NCBI GenBank assembly: GCA_016722375.1
Contig: JADKJG010000002.1
Coordinates: forward strand, 124,001 to 188,000
Reading direction: 5' to 3'
Length of the DNA stretch: 64,000 nt
From: Bacteroidota bacterium
Lineage (GTDB): Bacteria; Bacteroidota; Bacteroidia; Chitinophagales; LD1
A program made the position numbers and the translations under genes. Position 1 is the first letter of the stretch. Every line of letters begins with the position of its first letter. This document shows, one piece after another, positions 30,891 to 38,294 of the stretch. Under the pieces are notes generated by a model. It worked only from the letters and a program-made list of their open reading frames with translations, did not search any database and had not been told where the DNA came from.

Positions 30891-32861
30891 CTATTGCTGA
30901 TTCTTTTTTCCATCCATAGAAACCTTCAAATTGTTTTTTGCCAACTGGCTATTTGGGTTTAGCTCTACTGCTTTTTGCCCTGCTTCGATGGCTTTATCCC
31001 ATTCATGCAGCATGTTGTAGGCGCTGCAAATGTTGTTGTATGCCAAGTCGTAGTTGGGCTTGAGTTTTATGGCCTCATCTGCCGCATGAACGCAATCTAA
31101 ATAGCGCGCCTGATAATAATATTCCAAACTCAGGTTGATGTAATTTTCCGGCGTAGGTTGTTGTTGCGATAGCTTTTCAAGCAGCTCGATTTTATTTTTT
31201 ATCTGTCCCTGATAAACAGGATTACCGGTTATTTCTGCCATCAAACGGTTCAGGTCTGGCTGCTGGGGGCTGAGATTCAGACCTTGTTGAATCATGGCCT
31301 TCGCTTCCTGGATTCGGCCACTGTTCTTCAACATGTTGCCGTAATAATAGTAGCAGTTTGGATTCTGGTTGTTTAGTTGCAGCGCATATTTAAAGTCCTT
31401 TTCTGCCTCCTCATATTTTCCGTTGGCGCTGTTCAACACACCCAGGTTGACATAGATATATGAATAATATGGCCACTCTTGTTTTGCTTTATTAAAATAT
31501 TCTTCTGCCCCTTTATAATCCCCTTTGCCCATCAGGACGTTTCCATAATTCATTAATCCGCGACCGTTTCTCGGACTCTTAATCGTCACGTCATACCACA
31601 GCGATTCACCGCTACTCCAAATTTTCACCCGTTCACGAACGCCGTAAATATGAGCAGAGAAAAATGCGATAAAGAAAAGCAGGATGCCGCCTTGGATGAT
31701 TATACTTTTTGAAATAGCGGATTCATACTTTTTGTACAACAAAAACAAAGCCCATACCACTGCCATCGTCAACCCGATATAAGGGAAAAACACCCGGTGG
31801 TCATTTAATACTTCGCTGAAAGGGAAGAAACTGGAAGTGGGCAGCAAAGCAATATAAAACCATAGAATACCAAAAGTGATTGGTCTTGATTTTGCCTGAA
31901 GCGACGCTTTGTAAGCCAGATAAATAGTGAAAAAAATAAAGGCCAAGCCAATGGTAACTCGCGGGTCGAATACATTTTTAATCAATCCCCAATCGGTATC
32001 GGCGGAGAGATTGAAAGGGAAAAAGAAATTGTTGACATAATGCACCATCACGAAGGCTTGCGTCGTCAAATATCCCCAACGGTCATAACCGCCCTGAGTA
32101 TAGGTAGAAGGAATCATCGTTTCGCGGATCAGATACATACCGATACCGAGAAGAAAGACCGGAAGTATCATCCACAAAATATTCCAACTTGCTTTGAGGT
32201 TAAACACCTTCAGAAGATTGTATTGCTTCTCAAACAAAAAGACATAAATAAAAATCAAGGGCGCCACCATCACCGCCGGTTCTTTTATCAAGAAACCCAA
32301 AAACATGGGGATGAGGTATAGCTGGAATTTGCGCAAGGCGGGGTAATAGGCAAAGACGCAGAGCGCCACCAAAATCAGGAGCGTAGAATCTACATCAGAG
32401 CGCGAAATGATATAATTGATGGTTTCCGCATTGGCGGTATGAAGCAGAAACACCGCTACCGCCAAAAGAGCAACAAAAGGATTCGACGAATTTGGAAGAG
32501 CCGTCCGGAAAATTTTAACCGCCAACAGGTACATAAATAAACCGGTCAGCAGAAAGGAAATAAAAATAGAAACGTGGAAATAGAACGGCACCGGAACGCC
32601 CTTTCCACCAAGCCAACAATCAATAGCGTTCAGCGTCGTCACACCCGGACGGTAGGACTGGTTGGCAGGCAGAGAACTGAAAGTGCGCGCATCGGTAAAG
32701 AATAGCGGAATGTTTTTGAGGTCGCGGATATAAACGTTGGAAACAATCGTGTGCTCGTCGTCAAAATGAAACGGATTGTTGAAATGATTATAGTAGGCAA
32801 AGATCACTCCGCACAACAACGCGATGACCAGTCCGGCAAATAGAATTTTTTCCTTCTTCAT
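30891..32861 (-). CDS. TMTC-like membrane protein with C-terminal TPR repeats
   Basis: About 656 aa from MKKEKILFAGLVIALL; the open frame starts 14 codons earlier but the ATG at 32861 gives a clean membrane start. The first half has about ten membrane helices with the GT-C-like luminal motif FHFDDEHTI and IDCWLGGKG, as in TMTC/O-mannosyltransferase-like proteins. The second half has at least five TPR repeats (YSYIYVNLGVLNSANGKYEE, then PNCYYYYGNMLKNSG, among others). Possibly a protein glycosyltransferase with a TPR substrate-binding arm, which is an inference from architecture. Convergent with the rhomboid gene. Confidence 0.7.
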   Translation of the reverse strand: MKKEKILFAGLVIALLCGVIFAYYNHFNNPFHFDDEHTIVSNVYIRDLKNIPLFFTDARTFSSLPANQSYRPGVTTLNAIDCWLGGKGVPVPFYFHVSIFISFLLTGLFMYLLAVKIFRTALPNSSNPFVALLAVAVFLLHTANAETINYIISRSDVDSTLLILVALCVFAYYPALRKFQLYLIPMFLGFLIKEPAVMVAPLIFIYVFLFEKQYNLLKVFNLKASWNILWMILPVFLLGIGMYLIRETMIPSTYTQGGYDRWGYLTTQAFVMVHYVNNFFFPFNLSADTDWGLIKNVFDPRVTIGLAFIFFTIYLAYKASLQAKSRPITFGILWFYIALLPTSSFFPFSEVLNDHRVFFPYIGLTMAVVWALFLLYKKYESAISKSIIIQGGILLFFIAFFSAHIYGVRERVKIWSSGESLWYDVTIKSPRNGRGLMNYGNVLMGKGDYKGAEEYFNKAKQEWPYYSYIYVNLGVLNSANGKYEEAEKDFKYALQLNNQNPNCYYYYGNMLKNSGRIQEAKAMIQQGLNLSPQQPDLNRLMAEITGNPVYQGQIKNKIELLEKLSQQQPTPENYINLSLEYYYQARYLDCVHAADEAIKLKPNYDLAYNNICSAYNMLHEWDKAIEAGQKAVELNPNSQLAKNNLKVSMDGKKNQQ

Positions 32862-32973
32862 GGAATGAGGGCTTTGTGTTTTTACAAGCGCCAATATTAG
32901 CAATATAGGTGTTGGCTCCCAAAATTCCTGAAACCAGACATAGAAACACCCACTGAATAATTCGGGCGCGCCC

Positions 32974-33015
32974 CCGTCCCGATTCCTCTAAAATATTTTG
33001 GAAGAATCGGGACGG
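32974..33015. repeat. 12-bp inverted repeat with shared AT loop
   Basis: Arms CCGTCCCGATTC (32974-32985) and GAATCGGGACGG (33004-33015). The loop, CTCTAAAATATTTTGGAA, reappears as the apical loop of structured elements B and C, although the stem is entirely different. Confidence 0.8.
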
Positions 33016-33020
33016 TGTCA

Positions 33021-33095
33021 GGCTTTCGGCTATATCTTTTTCTTAACTCTAAAATTATTTTGGAAAGAAAAAGGATGCCGCCTCTATCCTTCGCG
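33021..33095 (-). repeat. Structured intergenic element, copy C
   Basis: On the minus strand it reads GGATAGAGGCGGCATCC, a CTTTTTCTTT/AAGAAAAAG stem with an AT loop, then GATATAGCCGAAAGCC. The outer GCGGCAG/CTGCCGC stem of the other copies is not conserved here. It lies just beyond the 3' end of the 314-aa gene and is inverted relative to copy B on the other side of that gene. Confidence 0.75.
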
Positions 33096-33100
33096 CAGTG

Positions 33101-33164
33101 TAGAGACGCAATATTTTGCGTCTATTGTTCGGATGGAATACAGACGCAAAATTTTGCGTCTCTA
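33101..33164. repeat. Large inverted repeat TAGAGACGCA...TGCGTCTCTA
   Basis: Each arm is itself a near-palindrome around AATATTTTGCGTC, and the two arms (33101-33123 and 33142-33164) are inverted relative to each other. The right arm contains the stop codon of the 314-aa gene. The same structure follows the paralogue at 46775-46838. Confidence 0.85.
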
Positions 33165-34106
33165 CGTATTATCCGGTTCTATGTCTATGTTGGTCACCAA
33201 TTTCTTGTGTGCCTCGATGACAATATTTTTCGTAGCAGTTTTATGATGTTCCTTCGTGGCAATCAGCGAATCGTTACCGGTGGGCACCCCGTCAACGAAG
33301 ACGAAGGTACCGGTGCTGTCGGTGACGCTTACTAAATCTACATTGGCCAGTTTCACCTCTACGCCTTCTTCCGGCACACCGGTCACCAGATTCTTCACCA
33401 CACCGGTTATCTTAAATTCAGCGCCCTCTTGAATATTGTTGTACGGACCGGGCAATAAATACTCGTGCCGCTTGGCATAGTCGTTTACATAAAGTGTTTT
33501 GCTGGCGCGACTGATGATTTGCAACTTCTTCCATAAATCATTATAAATACCAATGCGCGCCTGTGTTTTTGTAGGCCGCTCTTTGATGGCCTTGTTCTGC
33601 GCCGTGTTGGCCGCATTAAAGGCGTTGAGCGCCAAAGTCGAATCGGACACGACACCAGCCGGAATATTGACCGCCGCCAGTTCCACACTGTATTTTCCGA
33701 GCGCGGCGATAAAGGCAGTCATAAATTCATTGACCTTGCTCTGCTGCGTATCCATGATTTTATAATCATCGTTTCCGAACTCGTTCCACACCGATTTTTT
33801 ATTCGGGAAAGCCTTTTCGATAAAATATTTTACGTTTTGATATCGCGACTTGCATTCATCCCATCGGGTTTGCATTTCTTCGGTCAACTGTTCAATCTGG
33901 TCTTGCACCGTTTCATCGGTTTCGATGTTCATCGCCGCCGTAAGTTTGGTCTGAAAATCTGTTTCAAAACTGCCGCCAAAATCGGCGTCGAAGCCGATAA
34001 AATCTGCCGTGTCGTCTACAAATAATTCGTGCATCACTTGCGCCTCTTCTACCATCCGCGAGTCTTTGATGCCGCCATAAAGCCTATTTACCTGTGTAGT
34101 TCCCAT
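33162..34106 (-). CDS. 314-aa protein with carboxypeptidase-regulatory-like domain, copy 1
   Basis: No signal peptide or membrane segment, so probably cytoplasmic. Residues about 1-220 are predicted mostly helical and match no family I know; recognisable features are a start MGTTQVNRLYGGIKDS and a Trp/Tyr pattern NEFGNDDYKIMDTQQSKVNE. Residues about 230-314 form a CarboxypepD_reg-like beta-sandwich (FKITGVVKNLVTGVPEEGVE, then VTDSTGTFVFVDGVPTGND). A near-identical paralogue lies at 46836-47780 (14 differences in 314 aa by my count), with matching promoter, 5' region and downstream repeat. Own -7 box at 34138-34145. Function unknown. Confidence 0.8.
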   Translation of the reverse strand: MGTTQVNRLYGGIKDSRMVEEAQVMHELFVDDTADFIGFDADFGGSFETDFQTKLTAAMNIETDETVQDQIEQLTEEMQTRWDECKSRYQNVKYFIEKAFPNKKSVWNEFGNDDYKIMDTQQSKVNEFMTAFIAALGKYSVELAAVNIPAGVVSDSTLALNAFNAANTAQNKAIKERPTKTQARIGIYNDLWKKLQIISRASKTLYVNDYAKRHEYLLPGPYNNIQEGAEFKITGVVKNLVTGVPEEGVEVKLANVDLVSVTDSTGTFVFVDGVPTGNDSLIATKEHHKTATKNIVIEAHKKLVTNIDIEPDNT

Positions 34107-34137
34107 GTTTTGTTCGTTTATCTCTATTAATACGAAG

Positions 34138-34145
34138 CAAATATA
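34138..34145 (-). promoter_or_regulatory. -7 box TATATTTG for 314-aa gene copy 1
   Basis: Exact TAnnTTTG element on the minus strand, 31 bases before the ATG. It is conserved at the same place in copy 2 (47812-47819). Confidence 0.65.
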
Positions 34146-34211
34146 AGGAAGGTTTCTTTACTTTTCATCATTATTATCAAATTTAATCCACAATTTAACA
34201 AATCTGATATA

Positions 34212-34270
34212 CAATATGCTATACTATAGTCTATATATAGTATAGTATGTTAGCAATATGCTACACTATA
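34212..34270. promoter_or_regulatory. Two 17-bp direct repeats, 42 bp apart, upstream of copy 1
   Basis: CAATATGCTATACTATA at 34212 and CAATATGCTACACTATA at 34254, start-to-start 42 bp (four helical turns), with AT palindromes between. In the paralogue the same pair starts at 47886 and 47928, again 42 bp. They lie upstream of the -7 box, and an operator is one reading. Confidence 0.5.
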
Positions 34271-34313
34271 TACTATATATAAGGAAATAGGAAGGCAATT
34301 TATGTAAATGTGT

Positions 34314-34357
34314 ACACCCTTTGTCAGACTGACTTAACCAATTCGGACAAAGGGTGT
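34314..34357. repeat. Hairpin ACACCCTTTGTC/GGACAAAGGGTGT
   Basis: Near-perfect 11-12 bp stem with a 20-base loop in the conserved 5' region. Copy 2 has it at about 47987-48031 with one arm base changed. Confidence 0.7.
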
Positions 34358-34424
34358 AGTAAGTTCATTAAATTGAGTGGTCATTTTGTCAAATTGGTAA
34401 TATTTTTCTAAAATAAGCATATTG

Positions 34425-34457
34425 AAACTACAAAAGTCTGTGAGACTTTTGTAGTTT
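34425..34457. repeat. Dispersed hairpin repeat, copy 2 (perfect 15-bp arms)
   Basis: AAACTACAAAAGTCT (34425-34439) and AGACTTTTGTAGTTT (34443-34457) around a three-base loop. It is the best-preserved family member. Confidence 0.85.
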
Positions 34458-34591
34458 GACTTTATTTCGCGCAGAGGGCGCAGAGTAGCGGGGAACACAG
34501 AGAAAGTACAGTAAAGAGATTCGATGCGCTGCATCTCTGCGGAAATGTATTCATGATTTGAAATTGCCTCACAAGGACCATCTATATGAAT

Positions 34592-34704
34592 GAGGGCTGA
34601 ACCCGCGGCAGGGATAGAGGCGGCATCCTTTTTCTTTCCAAAAATATTTTAGAGTTAAGAAAAAGATATAGCCGAAAGCCCGGCTGCCGCCATCATCATT
34701 TATT
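34592..34704 (+). repeat. Structured intergenic element, copy B (candidate RNA)
   Basis: The ends pair as GCGGCAG (34605-34611) with CTGCCGC (34684-34690). Inside are the boxes GGATAGAGGCGGCATCC and GATATAGCCGAAAGCCC, which can form short GGC/GCC and GGG/CCC helices, capped by a variable apical stem CTTTTTCTT (34628-34636) with AAGAAAAAG (34657-34665). In copy E the apical stem is instead CCCCGAC/GTCGGGG with the boxes unchanged, a compensatory replacement. It recalls Bacteroidota intergenic RNA motifs such as Flavo-1, but I cannot confirm that identity. Confidence 0.7.
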
Positions 34705-34881
34705 TTCTTGTCCTTGAGGGTGTTTAGTTTTCAAGAATAATAGCAAGGTAAGCGCCATCGGCAAGCAAAGTAAAGACCGTTTGTGAAGTTTCGACGGTTC
34801 TCTCCACTCCCAAAGCCTTAAAGCCTTTTATGATTTTTATAAACAAATGGCAAAGCATAGCTTCTGTTTTTCAAATGTTTT

Positions 34882-34889
34882 TAGATTTG
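34882..34889 (+). promoter_or_regulatory. -7 box TAGATTTG
   Basis: Exact TAnnTTTG match 39 bases before the ATG of the lipoprotein gene at 34929. Confidence 0.6.
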
Positions 34890-34928
34890 CGCCACTAAAA
34901 AATTATTAACTAAAACAAACAACAAACT

Positions 34929-35366
34929 ATGAAGAAAATTTTTGGCCTTTTTCTGACAGTCGCTACGGCGGCAATTATCACTTCCTCTTGCACCAAAACC
35001 TGCGATCCGGGTTATGAAGGAGATAAGTGTACTACTGAAGTTAGAGCGAAATTCGTCGGCCAATGGAAGGGCGATGAAGTATGCACTGTAGGAACTGATA
35101 GCTATACGATTGCGGTGGCTAACTCTGCATCGGATGTTCAAACTATCACCATCACTAATATTTATAATCAAACATTCACTGCAACTGCATCTGCAACTGG
35201 AACTACCTTTACAGCGGCTGCTAATCAGACATTGGCTACTGGTGTTACTTTGCTTTCTGGCTCTGGGAGTTTAACTGGTAACACACTTACCTTTACTTAT
35301 GCTATTCAAGCGGCTGGTCCTCCGGCTATTACGAATAACTGTACTTTCACAGGAACGAAGCTGTAG
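34929..35366 (+). CDS. Small lipoprotein with EGF-like cysteine motif
   Basis: 145 aa. Signal peptide with lipobox TSSC at residue about 21. Right after it comes CTKTCDPGYEGDKCTTE, an EGF-like cysteine spacing as seen in many Bacteroidota lipoproteins. The remaining 100 residues are Thr/Ala-rich, predicted beta (TITNIYNQTFTATASATG), ending NNCTFTGTKL. Probably an outer-membrane-anchored beta-sandwich protein. Function unknown. It has its own promoter and a strong bidirectional terminator. Confidence 0.7.
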   Translation: MKKIFGLFLTVATAAIITSSCTKTCDPGYEGDKCTTEVRAKFVGQWKGDEVCTVGTDSYTIAVANSASDVQTITITNIYNQTFTATASATGTTFTAAANQTLATGVTLLSGSGSLTGNTLTFTYAIQAAGPPAITNNCTFTGTKL

Positions 35367-35383
35367 GCTTTAATTCTCTAAAT

Positions 35384-35421
35384 AAAAAAAGCCATTATGG
35401 ATATCCATAATGGCTTTTTTA
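35384..35421. terminator. Bidirectional terminator, perfect 24-bp palindrome
   Basis: 35391-35414 reads as its own reverse complement (GCCATTATGGAT, ATCCATAATGGC), flanked by A-run and T-run. It serves the convergent lipoprotein genes on both sides. Confidence 0.9.
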
Positions 35422-35438
35422 TTTGTAGGAACTTTAAC

Positions 35439-35897
35439 TTACTTAGGATCTGTGGAACCCATTTTAGGTTTTCCATTTCCGATAGTGTTGCTTCCGGTAC
35501 TTCCGGTAGCACCCATTTTAGGTTTACCGCTTCCAACCGTATTAGGGTCAGAAGTAGTGCCCATTTTAGGTTTTCCGGAACCAACGGTTTCTGGTTTAGG
35601 TTCTTCTTTCTTAGCGGCAGGTTTAGCAACCGGTTTAGCCACTACTTTTTTCCCTCCTTTAGAGGCAGCAGCCATTGCTTCAGCATATAAAGCATCTGCC
35701 TTTTCTTGCACCTGTGCGGTACAATCTGCATCTGCTTGAGCTTGTAGTTCAGCCATTTTGGCATCTACCATTGTTTGGATAGCCGTATTATCAGCATCCA
35801 TCAGTTTTTGATTTTCAGCAGCGTTATCGCAACTGCCGAGAATGAAAGAAGCGGAAAGCATAGCCACCGCCGATAGGTTCATGAATTTCTTTTTCAT
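35439..35897 (-). CDS. Ala-rich lipoprotein with TVGSGKPKMG repeats
   Basis: 152 aa. Lipobox LGSC at residue about 23. Residues 25-80 are Ala/Gln/Asp-rich and likely helical or coiled coil (MVDAKMAELQAQADADC). Residues 83-104 are Lys/Ala/Pro-rich, a wall- or DNA-like basic linker. The tail has three copies of 'TVGSGKPKMG' or close variants. It resembles the neighbouring 80-aa lipoprotein over the helical part, so the two are probably paralogues. Function unknown; possibly a periplasmic or peptidoglycan-associated spacer by analogy with Lpp. Confidence 0.65.
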   Translation of the reverse strand: MKKKFMNLSAVAMLSASFILGSCDNAAENQKLMDADNTAIQTMVDAKMAELQAQADADCTAQVQEKADALYAEAMAAASKGGKKVVAKPVAKPAAKKEEPKPETVGSGKPKMGTTSDPNTVGSGKPKMGATGSTGSNTIGNGKPKMGSTDPK

Positions 35898-35922
35898 AGT
35901 TTTTTCTTTTAGTGGTTTAGAA

Positions 35923-36165
35923 TTAGTTAGTAACGGTTGCGGCTGCTTTCATGGCTTCCACTTTGGCATTGACTTGAGCATCGAGACTGCTTTCGCAAGC
36001 AGCTTTCAGTTCGGCCATCTTGGCTTCGCTTTGAGCAGTGTAGATTGAATCCGCCTTGGCGGTGATTTGTTCTTGGTTCATCGAAGCATATTTCGTTCCA
36101 CAACCAATGGTAGTGAGCGCGAACACAACTCCAACCCCAAGAGTAAGAATGATTCCTTTTTTCAT
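35923..36165 (-). CDS. Small helical lipoprotein, paralogue of neighbour
   Basis: 80 aa from the ATG at 36165; the frame is open further but a start there would put a polar segment before the signal peptide. MKKGIILTLGVGVVFALTTIGC is an SPII signal with lipobox TIGC. The rest is one amphipathic helix (ADSIYTAQSEAKMAELKAA) with a KMAELxA core shared with the neighbour. Such short lipoproteins can act as outer-membrane spacers, but there is no direct evidence here. Confidence 0.65.
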   Translation of the reverse strand: MKKGIILTLGVGVVFALTTIGCGTKYASMNQEQITAKADSIYTAQSEAKMAELKAACESSLDAQVNAKVEAMKAAATVTN

Positions 36166-36271
36166 GTTTTTATTTTTATGGTTAAGTAATAGGTGCAAAA
36201 GTACATATTGTAGCTCAATCAATACTAAAGGAGCTTATAATATTTATGCGCTCAGAAAATCGGAGTCCGGG

Positions 36272-37555
36272 CTAAAGGTTGTTGATGAAAACCTTTTGGT
36301 AAAATCTACGGTCTTTACCAATCATGCCGACTAGGTAATAGCCCGTTTCATTAATTGGTATCTCTTGTTTAAAATCATTAGCCGGCAATTTGACCTGATG
36401 AATCAATGTACCTACTACATTATATATCTGGATGAAGGTAATGCCTGTTGGTTTATCAAGAGATACAAAGATGCTTTTCTCATGGCTCCATATCTTTATC
36501 CCGGACGGCTCCTCTTCAAGGAGAGCGGTGTATTGCTTAGAAACGATGGTCACAACAACCGAGGAGCTGGACTGGCATCCGGCAGAATCAGTCACCGTTA
36601 ATTGCACCGTATAAACTCCTGCTGTATCAAAAGGGTGTGATGCATCAGTAGTCTGGGCATAGTTGCTATCTCCGAAATTCCAGAGATAGGAACTGTATCC
36701 GGTTACGGCTGGGTTAAATATTATCTGTTGTCCTACTTGGGCGATCAAAGTATCGGCAGTGAAAGATGAACTCGGAGCCAGAGGTCCGTTGACTTGAATA
36801 TTCTTCATCACCGTATAACCGTTCTGGTCACTCAACAATAATTGATAGACGCCGGGCAGAACAGAGATGGATACCGGAGAGGTAACATTCAAAGTTCCTG
36901 AATGGATGGACTGGTTCGCATCATCCATAATAGAATAGTTCCAAGAGGCGCTCCCCGGCTGCTGAATTTCAATACTTCCCAGCGAAGTACAAGAAGCACT
37001 AATGGCGTTAATAATAGCCGGTGGCGTGAAATGAAGAACAAAGCGTGCCTGATTGTCATTGGTTGCAGTAGTAAAGCTATAAGCTCCTTCTCTCAAATCT
37101 TTCCAAATATTTATTTTTTTATCTTGTAAGAATAGAAAGGTTGTTGGGTCAAAGGTGTTGATCCCCTCTGCGGTCAAACTCATGGTGGTATTCATATCCG
37201 GCCTCAATCCCATAGGAACTGTTGTCACATCTGTCAGGCTTGGAAGGGTGTTGATGCCATACCATAAGTTAGTCCCCATGGTCGTGTAAAGGGTAGGGAC
37301 ACCCGGTGCGCTGCCTGGTTTATTGGCATCATACAGATTGTCAAACCCGGTAGTGGCATCGGTGTTAAAGTCCACGCGGGTTTCGTCCAAGCCTCCGGTT
37401 CCATAGTGGAGAATCATCTTCAAGGTATTGTCTGCTTTAATAGCTTGAGAGAAGGCGTTGGGTTGGATTGGGAGAGCAATAATACTTTGAGCAATAACTT
37501 TCTTCGTAGGAAGAGAAATTAGACACAGGAATAAGAGGCTCAGATATAATCTCAT
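36272..37555 (-). CDS. Secreted PKD-domain protein with T9SS sorting domain
   Basis: 427 aa. Signal peptide 1-22 (ends KVIAQ). Residues 23-255 form an N-terminal beta-rich region with unusual text for the family (HYGTGGLDETRVDFNTDATT). Residues about 268-340 are a PKD module (YLWNFGDSNYAQTTDASHPF, then AGVYTVQLTVTDSAGC). The last 75 residues (IKIWSHEKSIFVSLD onward to QKVFINNL) are a T9SS type A domain, without the usual YPNP motif, which is a weaker match. Likely an extracellular adhesin or binding protein. Confidence 0.75.
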   Translation of the reverse strand: MRLYLSLLFLCLISLPTKKVIAQSIIALPIQPNAFSQAIKADNTLKMILHYGTGGLDETRVDFNTDATTGFDNLYDANKPGSAPGVPTLYTTMGTNLWYGINTLPSLTDVTTVPMGLRPDMNTTMSLTAEGINTFDPTTFLFLQDKKINIWKDLREGAYSFTTATNDNQARFVLHFTPPAIINAISASCTSLGSIEIQQPGSASWNYSIMDDANQSIHSGTLNVTSPVSISVLPGVYQLLLSDQNGYTVMKNIQVNGPLAPSSSFTADTLIAQVGQQIIFNPAVTGYSSYLWNFGDSNYAQTTDASHPFDTAGVYTVQLTVTDSAGCQSSSSVVVTIVSKQYTALLEEEPSGIKIWSHEKSIFVSLDKPTGITFIQIYNVVGTLIHQVKLPANDFKQEIPINETGYYLVGMIGKDRRFYQKVFINNL

Positions 37556-37677
37556 TAAAATCGGGATACCCGGATATTAGATTTTTAAGACGTGAATTTA
37601 AGAAGCGATTTGAATTGGTAGATTCAAGTAATGAACTCAGTGCTTGTGGAGAAGTCAGTTCCCAAGCCTTCCTATTC

Positions 37678-38193
37678 TCATAACAGGGAACTAAAGGGCG
37701 TGTTAGAAACCGCCAGATTCTTGTGCCAGCTATCTTTATAAGGAATTTCCCAGCCGGTAATGAATTCTTGTTTGGTTTGAATGAGGTTGTTAAATACTAT
37801 GGTTTCGTCATGAATAATCCCCTTATCCACCAAAGATTTGAATTCTTCGGGTGAGCAGCTTTCAACATCATCGCCAACCTTATAGGCTAAAGACAGCCGA
37901 TTGAAAAAATCTGTGTTGATCTTTTGTTGTATTGCCTTGATAAAGTGCATGGAGGAATCAATAGAGCATCCCCCCAGTTTCACCATATCCTCATCAGCCA
38001 TCAAAACCAAGAAGCGATTATAGACCAACTGTCCGGTTCCTACCACTCCGATTTTATGTGATGTCCAATTTTCTAGGAAATCGTTCAGACATACCTGAAT
38101 AGTTGCGGCTTCCTCCGGTTTAAGTTTGCGCTGGCTTTGATATACCCATACTCGGGCGGTCTCGGGCAATTTATTGTCTTTGGCTTGGTTCAT
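37678..38193 (-). CDS. Conserved Bacteroidota protein (often mislabelled ABC transporter ATPase)
   Basis: 171 aa. ARVWVYQSQRKLKPEEA, then CLNDFLENWTSHK and LGGCSIDSSMHFIKAIQQ are characteristic of a cytoplasmic family common in Bacteroidota. Public annotation often calls it an ABC transporter ATPase, but there is no Walker A, Walker B or signature motif. Function unknown. Single gene, opposite to the HmuY-like gene. Confidence 0.7.
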   Translation of the reverse strand: MNQAKDNKLPETARVWVYQSQRKLKPEEAATIQVCLNDFLENWTSHKIGVVGTGQLVYNRFLVLMADEDMVKLGGCSIDSSMHFIKAIQQKINTDFFNRLSLAYKVGDDVESCSPEEFKSLVDKGIIHDETIVFNNLIQTKQEFITGWEIPYKDSWHKNLAVSNTPFSSLL

Positions 38194-38263
38194 TTTGTTG
38201 ATAACTGCTTAAAAAATGACATTATTATGACAAAAGTCTCTTGCAAAGAATGTTTTCTAGAAG

Positions 38264-38271
38264 CAACTTTG
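38264..38271 (+). promoter_or_regulatory. -7 box-like CAACTTTG before the heme-uptake operon
   Basis: One mismatch to TAnnTTTG, 23 bases before the ATG at 38295. Weak support on its own. Confidence 0.35.
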
Positions 38272-38294
38272 CGCCCACAAAATTATACTAAAAA

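Larger units (their letters stand above)
34146..34928. other. Conserved non-coding 5' region and intergenic repeats
   Basis: No gene seen; the 66-codon open frame at 34334-34534 crosses repeats and is rejected. Contents: direct repeats (34212-34270), a hairpin (34314-34357), a repeat hairpin (34425-34457), a GC-rich stretch 'cgcagagggcgcagag', and structured element B (34592-34704). From 34107 to about 34515 it is nearly the same as the 5' region of the paralogue. The right end holds a promoter for the lipoprotein gene at 34929. Confidence 0.75.

Noticed and set aside
32974..33015. Simple terminator for the 314-aa gene
   Set aside because: It lies about 150 bp past the stop, beyond the inverted repeat and element C, and has no T run. 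Its loop matches the apical loop of the structured elements, so it is better seen as part of that family.
34334..34534. 66-codon open frame on the minus strand, and its longer counterpart at 48008-48280
   Set aside because: Both cross the hairpin repeats and the AT-rich conserved region. They are short and not conserved as protein outside the shared DNA.
37678..38193. ABC transporter ATPase, as this family is often labelled
   Set aside because: No Walker A, Walker B or signature motif is present, so the label appears to be an inherited mistake.
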